A DNA stretch of 64,000 bases from Azolla caroliniana (lineage: Eukaryota; Polypodiophyta). The translations under genes were made by a program, and so were the position numbers. The stretch spans positions 18,724,001-18,788,000 of the forward strand of contig JBHGNT010000001.1 in NCBI GenBank assembly GCA_043228905.1. Direction: 5' to 3'. The notes beneath the pieces were generated by a model. That model saw only the letters and a list, made by a program, of their open reading frames with translations, made no database searches and was not told the DNA's origin. The first letter of the stretch is position 1. The number at the start of each line of letters is the position of its first letter. Below, in pieces: positions 21,415-31,278 of the stretch.

Positions 21415-22159
21415 TCTCCCCCATTCTTGGTTGGCTTCGGCTCTTTCTTTCGGCTGCTCCCCTTATGTTCGCTTTCTTCCGCGGATCCGCCCTCGACTTC
21501 TTCAGCCGATCTGAAGTCTAATTCGTCATCCGACTCGGTGTCGCGGCCTCTTCCGCTCCCTTCCTGCTCCGTTGCTCGGTCTTTCGAGACTGTTCTCCCC
21601 TCAAGTTTGGCACGTCGAGGTGACGCAACCCAAGCGCACCCAAGAATTGCCGCAACTTGTCTAGACCAAGGGGCTTGGTGAAGATGTCGGTAGTTTGCCG
21701 ATTCGTCAGAACATACTGAAGTTCAACTTCACCAGAAAGGACACACTCACGGACAAAATGGTAGTGCACCTCAATGTGCTTGGTCCATGCGTGGAAAACA
21801 GGGTTCTTCGCGAGCTGGATGCTGCTGAGGTTGTCGCAGTAGATCGTTGTCGGATAGGACACCTCGTCTTGTAGGTCCTTAAGTAGCCGCTTCAACCATA
21901 TGGCTTCGCATGTCATGACAACCGCTCCTCTATACTCGGCTTCGGTGCTCGACAGTGCAACTGTCGGTTGCTTCTTACTGCTCCACGTGATCGCGGCACT
22001 CCCAAGGGAGAATGCGAAACCGGACGTGGATCGGCAATCGGCAACGTTGCCGGCCCAGTCAGCATCGGTGTAGCCGACCAACTGCGGGGCTGTATCGGAC
22101 CAATATAGTAGCCCCCGGTCCTTAGTGCCACTGACGTACTGGAGTACGCGTTGTGCGCA
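21415..22159 (-). pseudogene. copia-A outer RNase H and start of 3' untranslated region
   Basis: The minus-strand reading 22081-21518 (187 residues) has YTDADWAGNVADCRSTSG, SSTEAEYRG and YCDNLSSIQLAKNP. It is the counterpart of copia-A inner RNase H. A frame break near 22085-22150 separates it from the RT end. Confidence 0.85.
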
Positions 22160-22943
22160 CTAAAGGTGTTCCTCGGTTGGTCGCGCCATGAACTGACTAA
22201 TCACCCCGACCGGGTAGCTGAGATCGGGTCGGGTGATTGTCAAGTAGATAAGGCTTTCGACAATTTGTCGGAATCTCATCGGGTCGCATACCTTTCCGGA
22301 ATTGGGGCGAAGCTTGACGGTTCTATCCAGAGGAGTCGAGACGGACTTACAGTCTGCCATCCCGAATTTGAAGAGCATATTCAGCACATAATGACGTTGG
22401 CTGATCAGTATGCCTTCGGGGGTGCGGATCACTTTGATCCCGAGGAAGTAATGAAGGTCTCCCAGATCCTTCATGTCGAATGATGCCGCAAATTGGAGCT
22501 TCACGCGGCCGATTTCACCTAGGTCGGCGTCGGTGATGACCAAGTCATCAACATATAGTAAAATACTAACTGGCCCGAGTCAACCTTCCTGGATGAACAA
22601 TGAGGAGTCCGATTTTGACGTCGCAAAGCCCATCCGATGCAATCGTTGCGTGATCTTCTCGTTCCAGGCACACAGGGCTTGCTTTAGTCCGTAAAGGGAC
22701 TTCTTCAATCGGCACATTCTCGATTTCAGGCTCATCTGGAGGCATCTCGGCCTCGCTGACCTCATCATCAGAACTTGGATTGGAGGCGAGGTCCGGAGTC
22801 GGAGGCAAGAACCAGGACACAAACTCATCAAACACAACGTCGCGGCTCACGCACGCTTGTTTGGTGCGTGGGTTATAACACTTATAACCCTTCTGCTCGT
22901 CTGAGTAACCGACCAAGATACATTTCTCGGCCTTTGTGTCCAA
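22160..22943 (-). pseudogene. copia-A outer integrase end and truncated RT
   Basis: 22943-22730 reads as the integrase C-terminal linker (KCILVGYSDEQKGYKCYN, CVSRDVVFDE). Near 22720 it jumps to CRLKKSLYGLKQALCAWN, a late RT motif. The RT fingers and most of the palm, present in copia-A inner between about 10300 and 10750, are thus deleted. RT resumes at 22543-22160 (DLGDLHYFLGIKV, TPLDRTVKL, TRPDLSYPVG) after a frame break near the position expected for YVDD. Confidence 0.85.
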
Positions 22944-23099
22944 CTTCCTTCATTTCTCCTTTGGCACATGCACATACGCAATGCTACCGAAAACTCGTAA
23001 GTGTCGCAAGTTCAGCTTCATTCCGAAATATAGCTCGTGCGCTGACACTTTGTCTCCGATCCAATTTTGGATGTATACCGCGGTCCTTACCGCCTCGGC

Positions 23100-25046
23100 C
23101 TAGTAGAACTTGGGCAGGCTCTTCTCCTCCAGCATTGCCCGTGCCGCTTCCACAACCGACCGATTTTTCCTCTCGGCCACGCCGTTTTGCTCCGGCATGT
23201 ATCTACAACTGAATTCGCGCCGAATTCCCATCTGCTGTAGATATCCGTTGAATTGACTGGAAAAGTACTCTTTTCCGCCATCCGACCACAGACACCTAAT
23301 CTTTCTTCCTGTTTCCGTTTCCACGAACCCTTTGAGGTCCCGGAAACAGTCGAAGACTTCGCTCTTCCTCTCAATGAGGTAGATCCACGTGTGCCGCGTG
23401 TAATCGTCGATGAAGGAGACGAAATATCGGCTCCCGCCAAGACTAATGTTTTGTGCCGGCCCCCACACATCGGAGTGTATCAAGTCGAGCTTGTTCCAGC
23501 TCCGGTTATGCTCGTTGGGGAAAGGAAGTCGATGTTGCTTCTCAAGCTGGCAGGCTTCACAAATTTGTGCCTTCCGGCCACTAAATTTGGGCAATCCGAA
23601 CACCACTTGTTTCGATTGCAGGTCTTGAAGCCGCTGGTAGTTGATGTCCGACTCGACTTTTTGTCCCTTCGCGAACATTGCGGTGCCACCGTCAGTAGAG
23701 TTGAAGATGAACATCCTCACATCTCTGCGCCCTTGCGCAATAACACGACCTTCTTCCTCAATGAAGCACCCGAGGTGTGTAAACCGGACCTCCATCCCTT
23801 GGTCGACGATCTGTCCGACCGGCACCAAGTTCTTCGTGATTGTCGGAATGTGTAACACGTTCATGAGTTTCTCGTTCTGCCCGACATGGCTCAGGGGAAC
23901 TTCTCTGACATTCACGATTGGATGCGGAGTGTCGTCTCCGGTTGCGACTACTCTCGGTTGCATCGGTTTTTCTAGGTACGAGAACCACTCCTTATGGCTC
24001 GTCATGTGATTTGACGCGCCGGAGTCGACGTACCACACCTCGTCTGATTTCAGGGTGGTCTGCTTCATTGAGTTTTCTTCGTGTCTCATCATGAAGACTG
24101 ACCCTTTTCCGGCTTCTCCGGATCTTTCGGCATAGTGCGATCGTTGCCGATTTCCTTTGTCGGTATGTCCGGAACTTGTTCCAAACCCGGTTCTCTCCGA
24201 ATCGGCGCGCTTTTTCCAGCACTCACTCTCCCTGTGGCCTTTCTTGCCATAGTACCAGCATTCTGTGGCGGGTTTCCCTTGCCGGTTTTCGTTGCCTCGA
24301 CTCCCCCTGTTTCCGGAGGGTCCAGAATTGTTGTTGGCATCACTTCGGTGCCTTCTTCCTTGATCCCGTCGGCCGCCTCCATTGCGTACCGACTCGCCTC
24401 GTCCCCCACGACCACAGGGCCTATCTCCCTCCGGGTACAACATCTTGTTGTCGGCATGCGTGCTTGTCGACGCACCCGCGTGGGTCTCCTCTACCAGGAG
24501 CATCAATTGTAAGTCGAAAAAGGACGAGGTATTCTCCCAGGTACACACAACAGTTCGGAACGCCCCGAACTTCGACACCAGACCCCTGAGACAGACCTGG
24601 ACCATCTCTCTTTCCTCGATGTTCACATTGATGGAAGCTAAGGAGTCGCATATGTCCTTGATCTTCGAGGTATAGTCGGCCACCGACAAATCGCATTGTT
24701 GTAGGTTGCTTAACTCCTGTCGGAGCTGAAGCTTCCTAACTGTGGTGCTTGCGGCGAAGATCTTCTTTAGATTTTCCCACGCACCCTTCGGCGTTTTTGC
24801 ATCCTGAACGTAGCTTAATAGCTGTTCACCCACACAAGACGTGAAACAGTACAACACTCTACTCGCCGATTGTTCCCACGCCGGGAAGTCCTTGTGTGTC
24901 GATTCGGGTGCCGCGTCATTCGCTCCTTCGACATAGCTCCAGTAACCGTGCCCAAGAAGGTATTGGTGCATCTTGTAGGACCAAGATGCGTAGTTGGTTC
25001 TGTCGAGCTTCTCCGTCGGAAGCGAGTTAGCCATTCCTTTGTCCAT
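23100..25046 (-). CDS. copia-A outer gag-protease-integrase, longest ORF of the window
   Basis: 648 residues. The gag capsid part spans residues 1-200. The zinc knuckle at 263-276 reads C-W-Y-Y-X4-H-X4-C, so its second Cys is Tyr266. The protease motif is DSGA at 341. The integrase finger keeps CEAC (496-499), but the preceding segment runs VESDINYQRLQ. The LWHKR-x-GH stretch carrying both His in the related elements is missing. The core has HSDVWGP (D526), SDGGKEY (D589) and NGVAERKN (E625), with exactly 35 residues between the last two. It ends at a stop where copia-A inner has Trp (KFYWAEAV). It is open but would encode a defective integrase. Confidence 0.88.
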   Translation of the reverse strand: MDKGMANSLPTEKLDRTNYASWSYKMHQYLLGHGYWSYVEGANDAAPESTHKDFPAWEQSASRVLYCFTSCVGEQLLSYVQDAKTPKGAWENLKKIFAASTTVRKLQLRQELSNLQQCDLSVADYTSKIKDICDSLASINVNIEEREMVQVCLRGLVSKFGAFRTVVCTWENTSSFFDLQLMLLVEETHAGASTSTHADNKMLYPEGDRPCGRGGRGESVRNGGGRRDQGRRHRSDANNNSGPSGNRGSRGNENRQGKPATECWYYGKKGHRESECWKKRADSERTGFGTSSGHTDKGNRQRSHYAERSGEAGKGSVFMMRHEENSMKQTTLKSDEVWYVDSGASNHMTSHKEWFSYLEKPMQPRVVATGDDTPHPIVNVREVPLSHVGQNEKLMNVLHIPTITKNLVPVGQIVDQGMEVRFTHLGCFIEEEGRVIAQGRRDVRMFIFNSTDGGTAMFAKGQKVESDINYQRLQDLQSKQVVFGLPKFSGRKAQICEACQLEKQHRLPFPNEHNRSWNKLDLIHSDVWGPAQNISLGGSRYFVSFIDDYTRHTWIYLIERKSEVFDCFRDLKGFVETETGRKIRCLWSDGGKEYFSSQFNGYLQQMGIRREFSCRYMPEQNGVAERKNRSVVEAARAMLEEKSLPKFY

Positions 25047-25116
25047 CGGTTTTCTTGTTCTTCTTTGTTGGTTTTTCCTTCAAGCAAAGGCGACTGTAGA
25101 GGTTCTCAACCCTCGC

Positions 25117-25128
25117 ACTCTGATACCA
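25117..25128 (-). other. primer-binding site of copia-A outer
   Basis: On the minus strand TGGTATCAGAGT abuts the 5' LTR, matching the tRNA-iMet-type plant copia primer site at 11 of 12 positions. Confidence 0.9.
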
Positions 25129-25526
25129 TGAAAAGAATGGCGTGTGGAAGCAATATAGGAAACCGAACAATAGAGAACGTAGGTTTAATGGAAAGCTTAG
25201 GTTTTCACAGTACGCACGGGAGAGACAGAGAGAAAGTAAGCACGAGAACTCAATTAAAAAATAATACTTGATCTGTACATCGTGTGTGTTCAATGAACAC
25301 TTTTATACAAGTCCTTTTCGGACTGACAGAAGTACTGACAGTACTTCAATGCTCATTAAGGAGCCCCACCCTAACTCCCAAATATATTCCTTGCGGAATA
25401 TCTTTCCGATGGCCTCACGGTTTTGGCACCGATCCGGCCTTCCTATGCACCGGTGTACGTACCGATACCGATCCGGTCCTCGGCTTGCTCAGCCGATCCG
25501 GCCAATGTTGAGCTTGTCTCTCAACA
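25129..25526 (-). repeat. 5' LTR of copia-A outer
   Basis: 398 bp, close match to 7897-8293, flanked by CTTCG at 25527-25531. Confidence 0.92.
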
Positions 25527-26066
25527 CTTCGTCTTTGACAATTGACCAGACGAATGGTGTTTGATGGACGGCTGTATGTTGTGGTGTGACGACATCTGCA
25601 AGATAACTAACATATCATGTGATTCTGCCATCTTATCTACCCCAGGAATCGACTAAGTGCTTTTGCATTGGTCAGCGCCAATGCATCCATGATTGCCTTG
25701 ACCTTGTCAGGGTCGACAACAATGCCATCTCGAATTACAATATGGCCTAACAATGTTCCATTGGTTACCCCAAAAGCACAATTTGCAAGATTAAGACTCA
25801 ACTAAGCCGTTTGGCTTTTCTCCAAACATAGTCGTAAATGCTCAAAATGATAAACTTTCTTGCTATAAACTACAAAATCATCCAGAAATACCTGCATAAA
25901 AGGAATCTAAACGGAAAAAATTTCCATTATAATCCTCTAAAATGTTGTTGGTGCCGTATTTAAACCGAACATCATGACAACTGCAACAAAGACTCCCCAC
26001 TCAGTGACGAATGTCATTTTTTCCTGGTCATCTAGGTGCATTCAAATATGATTATAGCCATTAAAC
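25527..26066 (-). pseudogene. gypsy-1 reverse transcriptase fragment
   Basis: The minus-strand reading contains GYNHI, EKMTFVTEWGVF, APTTF, VFLDDFVVYS, FEHLRLCLEK, GTLLGHIV and VDPDKVKAIMDAL, the Ty3/gypsy RT palm and thumb. Stops and frameshifts are frequent. It is the upstream continuation of 7111-7896, displaced by the copia-A nest. Confidence 0.82.
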
Positions 26067-26934
26067 CCTCCTGATGGAGAGATATAGAAAAATATAGAGA
26101 AGAGAATAGGAAGAGAAAGGACTCCAAAAATATACTATTAGGAAAATCATATCATCTTTTTAGACTCCAAAAATAACAACCCCACCAAAGAACTACGTTA
26201 ATCTCAATGACACTAATCGATAATAGACTTTCCTTCTTCCGTCTTTCTTTTACTAAGACTCCTCTCACTTCTTTTATCCTTCTTATTCTTCCTTCTTCCT
26301 AATTGCTAAGAATACCCTCCTATTTATAGGTTTTTAGTTGCGTTATTCTTGTTTTTTTCTTTTTTACATATCCTCAAGTTTATGTGAGATTTTTTTTTTA
26401 TATCACTATTTTTGCTTTGTCATCCCAAATTTATCATACAAGAAAGCTCTCTTTTTCAACTTTCCTATGAATCTTTTATTTTGAAATTTGGATATGAGAT
26501 GAGGAAGTTATGAGCTTTTTTCTTTTTTCTTGCTTTTTTTACTTTTGAAAAACGCCTCAAACTTATCCCTTCAAGTTCCTTCCTCCAATAATACTTGATT
26601 CCTTCACATTGTTCTTTATTATTAGACCTCTTAGCATCCAACATATTTGCAACAATCTTTTCTTATGAACAAGGACTGACTTCACATTTAGCCCCCTCCT
26701 TACTTGTTGAGCGAACCATTTATGGTGAGCCTAAAAAAGAAGATGAAAAAACTCCTTCGCCTTATCGTAAGCTATAGACAAAGGAGTATAAATACTAAAA
26801 ATGTAACAAAGTATTGTGTGAGAAAAAATCCCCATTAAGAAAGAGGATAACACAATTATTATGTCTTTATCAACTCTCGGAATACAAGTAGGGCCATGCA
26901 ATACATAGTTCTTGATAGAAGTAGACATGTCAAC
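26067..26934. other. AT-rich unassigned stretch
   Basis: Homopolymeric T runs and pyrimidine-rich sequence, with a TATA-like CCTATTTATAGG near 26320. It begins abruptly at the gypsy-1 RT edge with TGATGGAGAG, which looks like an insertion boundary. No partner repeat or gene is recognised. It may be an old solo LTR. Confidence 0.3.
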
Positions 26935-27322
26935 TGTAAAGAATCAAGAGATGGATTCTGTGCACCAGAATAGATATGAATTGTGTGTGTGTATGAGAGA
27001 GAGAGAGTGAGAGAGAGACAAGGAGTAAGACACAAAGAATACGCAAGGTAAAGTATATTAACAAAGGAGAAAGACTCAACTAAATATAAGGTGGGAGGAG
27101 GGTGCTTTATATAGTCACCCTCTCTCTTCATTAACTACAAGACTCATGGAGCATGGGCAATGTGAAAGCTCATAAGTTATGTGTCATAGAATATGATTCT
27201 ATGACTCATACTAAATGCTAGAATACAAAGAGGTGACATAATGGTGACTCTTGACCGTTGGAGTGTCTATTCACTCTCAAGGTGAGTTCACACACTAGAC
27301 CAAGTTGAGCTTGTTCTGAACA
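26935..27322 (-). repeat. 3' LTR of copia-B
   Basis: 388 bp. Its element-sense tip reads TGTTCAGAACAAGCTCAAC, a mutated form of the shared LTR-tip hairpin. Confidence 0.9.
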
Positions 27323-27700
27323 CGCCCCCTCAAGCTCAAGTCGGGTCGGTTTCAGACGGTATCCGAAATCCACTTCGACTCGCGTCGACTCGCATTTCTG
27401 CGGAGTTGTGGAAGTTGTGCACCAACTTGTGTTGTGCGTAGTTGCGAAGTTTGTGCTTCGACTTGCGTCTTTCTTCGCGGCTTTGCGCGGTAGATCAGCT
27501 CTTCGTGGCTTCGTTGCGCGGATGCATAATCCACGCATTATTGCGTAGTGTGCGCGATTTGCGGAATCCACGCGTTATTGCGTAATGTGCACGGTTTGCG
27601 GAATCCACGCGTTATTGCGTAATGTGCGCGATTTGCGGAATCCACGCGTTATTGCGTAATGTGTGCGATTTGCGGAATCCATGCGTTATTGTGTAGCGCC
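27323..27700 (-). repeat. 37-bp minisatellite in copia-B 3' untranslated region
   Basis: GCGGAATCCACGCGTTATTG units start at 27561, 27598, 27635 and 27672, a period of exactly 37 bp, with a degenerate copy near 27524. The copia-B' copy has a related repeat with a 46-bp period (55443-55580). 27323-27520 is further 3' untranslated region with no gene. Confidence 0.9.
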
Positions 27701-28301
27701 TTCAGTACTCCCCTCAAGCTTGGCAGGTCAGGGATCGTCAACCCGAGATCGGTCATGAATTGCCATAGCTTGTCGGCTCCTAAGGCTTTAGTGAAGATAT
27801 AGGCCATTTGAAGATTGGTGCTAATGTGTTGTAGGTCGACATCGCCAGCTAGAACGTGCTCTCAGATGAAGTGATAGTGCACTTCGATGTGCTTTGTCTG
27901 CACGTGGAACACCGGGTTCCAAGCCAGATAGATACTGCTCATGTTGTCACAGTAAAGGGAAGTCAGATCCTTGATGGGTATGTCCAGATCCTTGAGTATC
28001 CTTTTGAGCCATATGGCTTCACATGCGGCCACTGTCGCGCCCCTTTATTCCACCTCTGTGCTCGAAAGAGCGACGGTTGGTTGCTTTTTGCTGCTCCAGG
28101 ATATTGCTCCGCTGTCGAGGAGAAAACAAATCCGGATGTTGATCTTCTATCGGCTTTGTAGCCGGCCCAATCGGCGTCTGTGTACCCCTCGAGTCGTATT
28201 GGCATCGCGGTCTTGTAGAGGATGTCGCAATCCATTGTGCTGCTCACGTATCGTAGAACTCGCTTAACACAATCCAAGTGAGTATCATGCGGTGTTTGCA
28301 T
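27701..28301 (-). pseudogene. copia-B RNase H
   Basis: The minus strand reads TPHDTHLDCVKRVLRYVS, EGYTDADWAGYKADRRSTSG, then after a frameshift YCDNMSSIYLAWNP, HIEVHYHFI and FTKALGADKLWQFMTDL. A stop follows HFI. Confidence 0.85.
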
Positions 28302-29028
28302 GAATTGACTAAGGAGACCGACCCAATAACTAAGATCGGGTCGAGTGATTGTGAGTGAGACTCCCGATGAGTTGCCGATACTGAGTCAGCTCACATGCTT
28401 TGGTGTCGGAGTTCGTATCTAGTTTGAGATTGCGATCGAGCGGGGTTGCCGCTGATTTGCACTCAACCATCCCAAACTTGTATAACAAGTTGAGGATGTA
28501 GTGCTGTTGAGAGATCATGATTTCGGCTGGAGTTTGAATTACCTCGATGTCGAGGAAGTAGTGGAGCTCCTTCATTTCCGTCATTTCGAACTTGTCGGAA
28601 AGGAGGGATTTGACCTTATTGATTTCGTCGAGATGCTCACCTCCAATGACTAGGTCATCCACATATAAGATGATGACGATCGGACTTGTGGAATCGCTTC
28701 GTATGTAGAGGGAGTTGTTCGATTTTGACATCCAGAAGTTGATTTGATGAAGATATTGCGTTATCTTCGAATGCCAAGCACACGGTGCTTGCTTGAGCCC
28801 GTAGAGTGGCTTCTTGAGTCGGCATATTGCTTTTGGATGGGTGCTCGAGTTGAAACCGGGTGATTGTATCATGGGTGCTCAGTCGGGTCGTGATCTGACT
28901 TTCTTCGAACATGTGCGTAAGGCAATCTTCATCCTCTATCTCTTGTTCGGCGGATTCCGGGTCGAGCGGAGTTGGAGTCGAAGTTGTCTCTGGTGCGTAC
29001 CAGGATGCGGATTCGTCAAAGACGACGT
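28302..29028 (-). pseudogene. copia-B integrase tail and truncated RT
   Basis: 29028-28880 reads VVFDESASWYAPE and an acidic linker. The reading then jumps to PPGF-like and CRLKKPLYGLKQAPCAW, so the RT fingers are deleted. RT continues with YVDD (28654-28665), ELHYFLDIEV and TPLDRNLKL, and ends in a frame break near 28335. Confidence 0.85.
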
Positions 29029-29034
29029 TGTCGT

Positions 29035-29300
29035 GAAGGATTTGCTTCACGATATAAAAATAAATTTAAATATTGAATTCAGTAATATTTCAAACACTTG
29101 AACCTACAACCTTATAAGCCAAGCACAATGTATATACCACTAGGGTAGGCTATTTGTTTTTAGAAATGTTATCAAGAATGTGCTTCACTATATAAGAATC
29201 AACTTAAATATTGTATTAAGCAAAGTTGAGGGACTTGAACCCTCAACCTTGTATATCAAGCACAAAGCATACACCACTAAGCTAGATTATTTGTTTTAGG
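29035..29300 (-). mobile_element. tandem pair of tRNA-derived SINE-like units
   Basis: Two homologous units about 120 bp long and offset by 137-138 bp (about 29035-29162 and 29172-29298). Each has, on the minus strand, an A-box-like sequence and a B-box-like GGTTCAAGTC. The second unit is clearest, with TAGCTTAGTGG and GGTTCAAGTCC. Each is followed by an AT-rich tail. They are not functional tRNA genes because no acceptor stem closes. Confidence 0.65.
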
Positions 29301-29524
29301 GTTATATCCATCATTATACTTATCCCAATACATGGGAGCTCAAATGAGCATGATGGCTATCATGCATCACATGCAATGCATGTGCGCCAAATGGTGATCA
29401 TGCATCAAATGTAACTCATGCATGCCATTACCATATGCATGGAAATACTTATAAAAAGAGGGGATAGGAAAACAAAAGGGGATCAATCAAGGGAGAGAGG
29501 GAAAATAATATACTCAAGTAAAGA

Positions 29525-29600
29525 AGACTAGCTCATTGGGTGGAGAACCTCTCGTTTCAAAGTTGAGGTCGAGGGTTCAAATCAAGGGTCGGTATTGAAA
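29525..29600 (+). mobile_element. tRNA-derived SINE-like unit
   Basis: TAGCTCATTGGG (29529-29540) resembles a pol III A box and GGGTTCAAATC (29573-29583) a B box, spaced as in a tRNA. The orientation is opposite to the neighbouring pair. Confidence 0.55.
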
Positions 29601-29754
29601 AGATTCATCTTGCGATCAAGGATTGTAAAGTTGGTTAAATATTATATTTTTAATATACATCATGTTTATATCATATACTCTTGTTCTTTGAATCATACTT
29701 TGTCTCAATCTTCTTTCTTGAATCATACATTGTCTCTCTCTTTTATCTATGCTC

Positions 29755-29798
<44 letters not shown>

Positions 29799-29935
29799 TT
29801 ACTTGTAACTCTTCGTCTTACTATCCTTAACCATTCTATCATCACCATACAAGCCTTATTAAAACTTAAGTTTCTTCAACTCCCCTTAACCTTAGTCCCC
29901 GCGACTTCGCCGCACGAACCACAACTACCCCGACA

Positions 29936-30593
29936 ACGTCTCAACTTACTCGAGATTTTCGAGTTCAGGGGTTGTAGACCTTGTACCCACCCCTTTTGCT
30001 CCAGTGAGTATCCTACGAGGATACATTTCTCTCACTTCGGGTCAAGCTTTTGACGCTTCTCTATCGCGCCGAATATCTGGGTGTGCGATAAGTCTAGCTT
30101 CTTTCCGAAGTATTTTTCGTGCCGAGTGACCTCGTGCACTCCGGATGTTGTGCACCGGTTCATTAGATAGACGACCGTATTTGCAGCTTCAGCCCAATAT
30201 GACTTGGGCATATGCTTCTCGTTCATCATGGCCTGCGCCACTTCGAGGATGTACCGATTTTTGCGCTCGGCTACTCCGTTTTGTTGCGGAGTGTGTCAGC
30301 AAGTGAATTCTCGCCGAATTCCTTCCTTTCGGAGATATGCCGTGAAATCGTCCGAGAAGTACTCCTTGCTGCCATCCGATCGAAGGCATCGTACATGTCG
30401 GCTTGTGGCTTTCTCGACTTCATTCTTGAATTTTTGGAAGTGTCCGAACACTTCGCTCTTTTGCTGCATCGGGTAGATCCAAGTGTGCCTAGAGAAGTCG
30501 TCGATGAAGAGTACGTAATATCGGCATCCGCCGAATGTAGCCGTCTGTGCCGGTCCCCATACGTCGGAATGGACTACGTCGAATAGACCTTTG
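29936..30593 (-). pseudogene. copia-B integrase core
   Basis: On the minus strand: FDVVHSDVWGPAQTA, FIDDFSRHTWIYPM, CLRSDGSKEYFSDDF, then a stop at RREFTC followed by HTPQQNGVAERKNRYI. All three acidic positions can be read but not in one open frame. A gap near 30075 removes the segment between FGA and EKRQKLDPK. Confidence 0.87.
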
Positions 30594-31273
30594 TGTCGAG
30601 GAATACGCGGAATAGTCTTCGACAACAACCGAAGAGTGAATCACTTTGTACAGTCGAACACAGAAGAAATGAAGAATGGAGGTAAGTGCACAAACAGAAA
30701 AAAGAAGAAGAGAATACACAGGATATTAACGTGGAAAACCCTGAGAGGGAAAAAACCATGGGAGTCTACAGACTCCAAACTATCACTATATCACAATGAT
30801 TACAACAGTGAGCTCATGGAGGCAACGGCCTCGTGCTCACGATCTTCGCCACAGACGGCGATTACAACAGAGGCAACGACCTCTCTATATCTCGAGCTCA
30901 CTCACTCTCTCTCTCTCTGTACACGGTTGCTCTCTCACAATCGCTACAACAACAATGACAACCAATACACTAAGTTTGCCCTAAGTCATATTTATACTAA
31001 AATGACTTTTTGGCTATTTATAAATATAGCCTCGATAGACTCTCAGAAACATATTTACGAATATGTCCCTTCATCCGGTGAGCATTCCTCACCGGGCCTG
31101 CATCATCCGGCGCTTGCCGGGCACTCATCATCCGGTTTTCACCGGGTCTTCCGTTTTCGGGTACTCCTCATCCGGTTCTCACCGGGTCTTCCGTTGTCGG
31201 GTACTCCACATCCGAGTTTGCTCATCAACACTGTTCTTCTCACTTCCCATCTGGAGGGACCTATTTCCTAACA
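30594..31273 (-). mobile_element. solo LTR (family X) in copia-B, TSD CAAAG
   Basis: 680 bp starting TGTTAGG and ending CTCGACA in its own orientation. The duplicated pentamer is perfect (CTTTG at 30589-30593 and 31274-31278 on the plus strand). It is the same family as 59122-59767; both carry TCCCTCCAGATGGGA near the start and the CCACGTTAA motif. Ignoring it restores adjacency of the two integrase parts. Confidence 0.92.
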
Positions 31274-31278
31274 CTTTG

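Larger units (their letters stand above)
7897..25526 (-). mobile_element. copia-A outer element (Ty1/copia), nested host
   Basis: Two LTRs of about 397 bp (7897-8293 and 25129-25526) share ends TGTTGAG and CTTTTCA in element orientation. Flanking pentamers are CTTTG (7892-7896) and CTTCG (25527-25531), a 4/5 match expected for an aged duplication. Next to the 5' LTR is a primer site complementary to tRNA-iMet (25117-25128). Next to the 3' LTR is a purine tract (8294-8303 on the plus strand). Order in element sense is gag, PR, IN, truncated RT, RNase H, the usual Ty1/copia order. It is inserted in gypsy-1. Its 3' untranslated region is split by copia-A inner. Confidence 0.9.
29029..29935. mobile_element. 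solo LTR-like insertion in copia-B, TSD ACGT
   Basis: 907 bp starting TGTCGTGAAG and ending CGACA, flanked by ACGT at 29025-29028 and 29936-29939. Ignoring it joins the copia-B integrase tail (GYKVYNP, then RVS and DVVFDES). The first ten bases, the 5-bp terminal inverted repeat and the 4-bp duplication are all shared with gypsy-2. A TATA-like ACTTATAAAAAGAGG lies near 29450. It is therefore probably a solo LTR of a gypsy-2-related family. It contains SINE-like units and a CT/CA microsatellite (29756-29797). Confidence 0.7.

Noticed and set aside
29095-29583. Sequences resembling tRNA genes (A and B boxes).
   Set aside because: No acceptor stem or anticodon arm closes, and AT-rich tails follow. 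They fit SINE-like relics, not tRNA genes.
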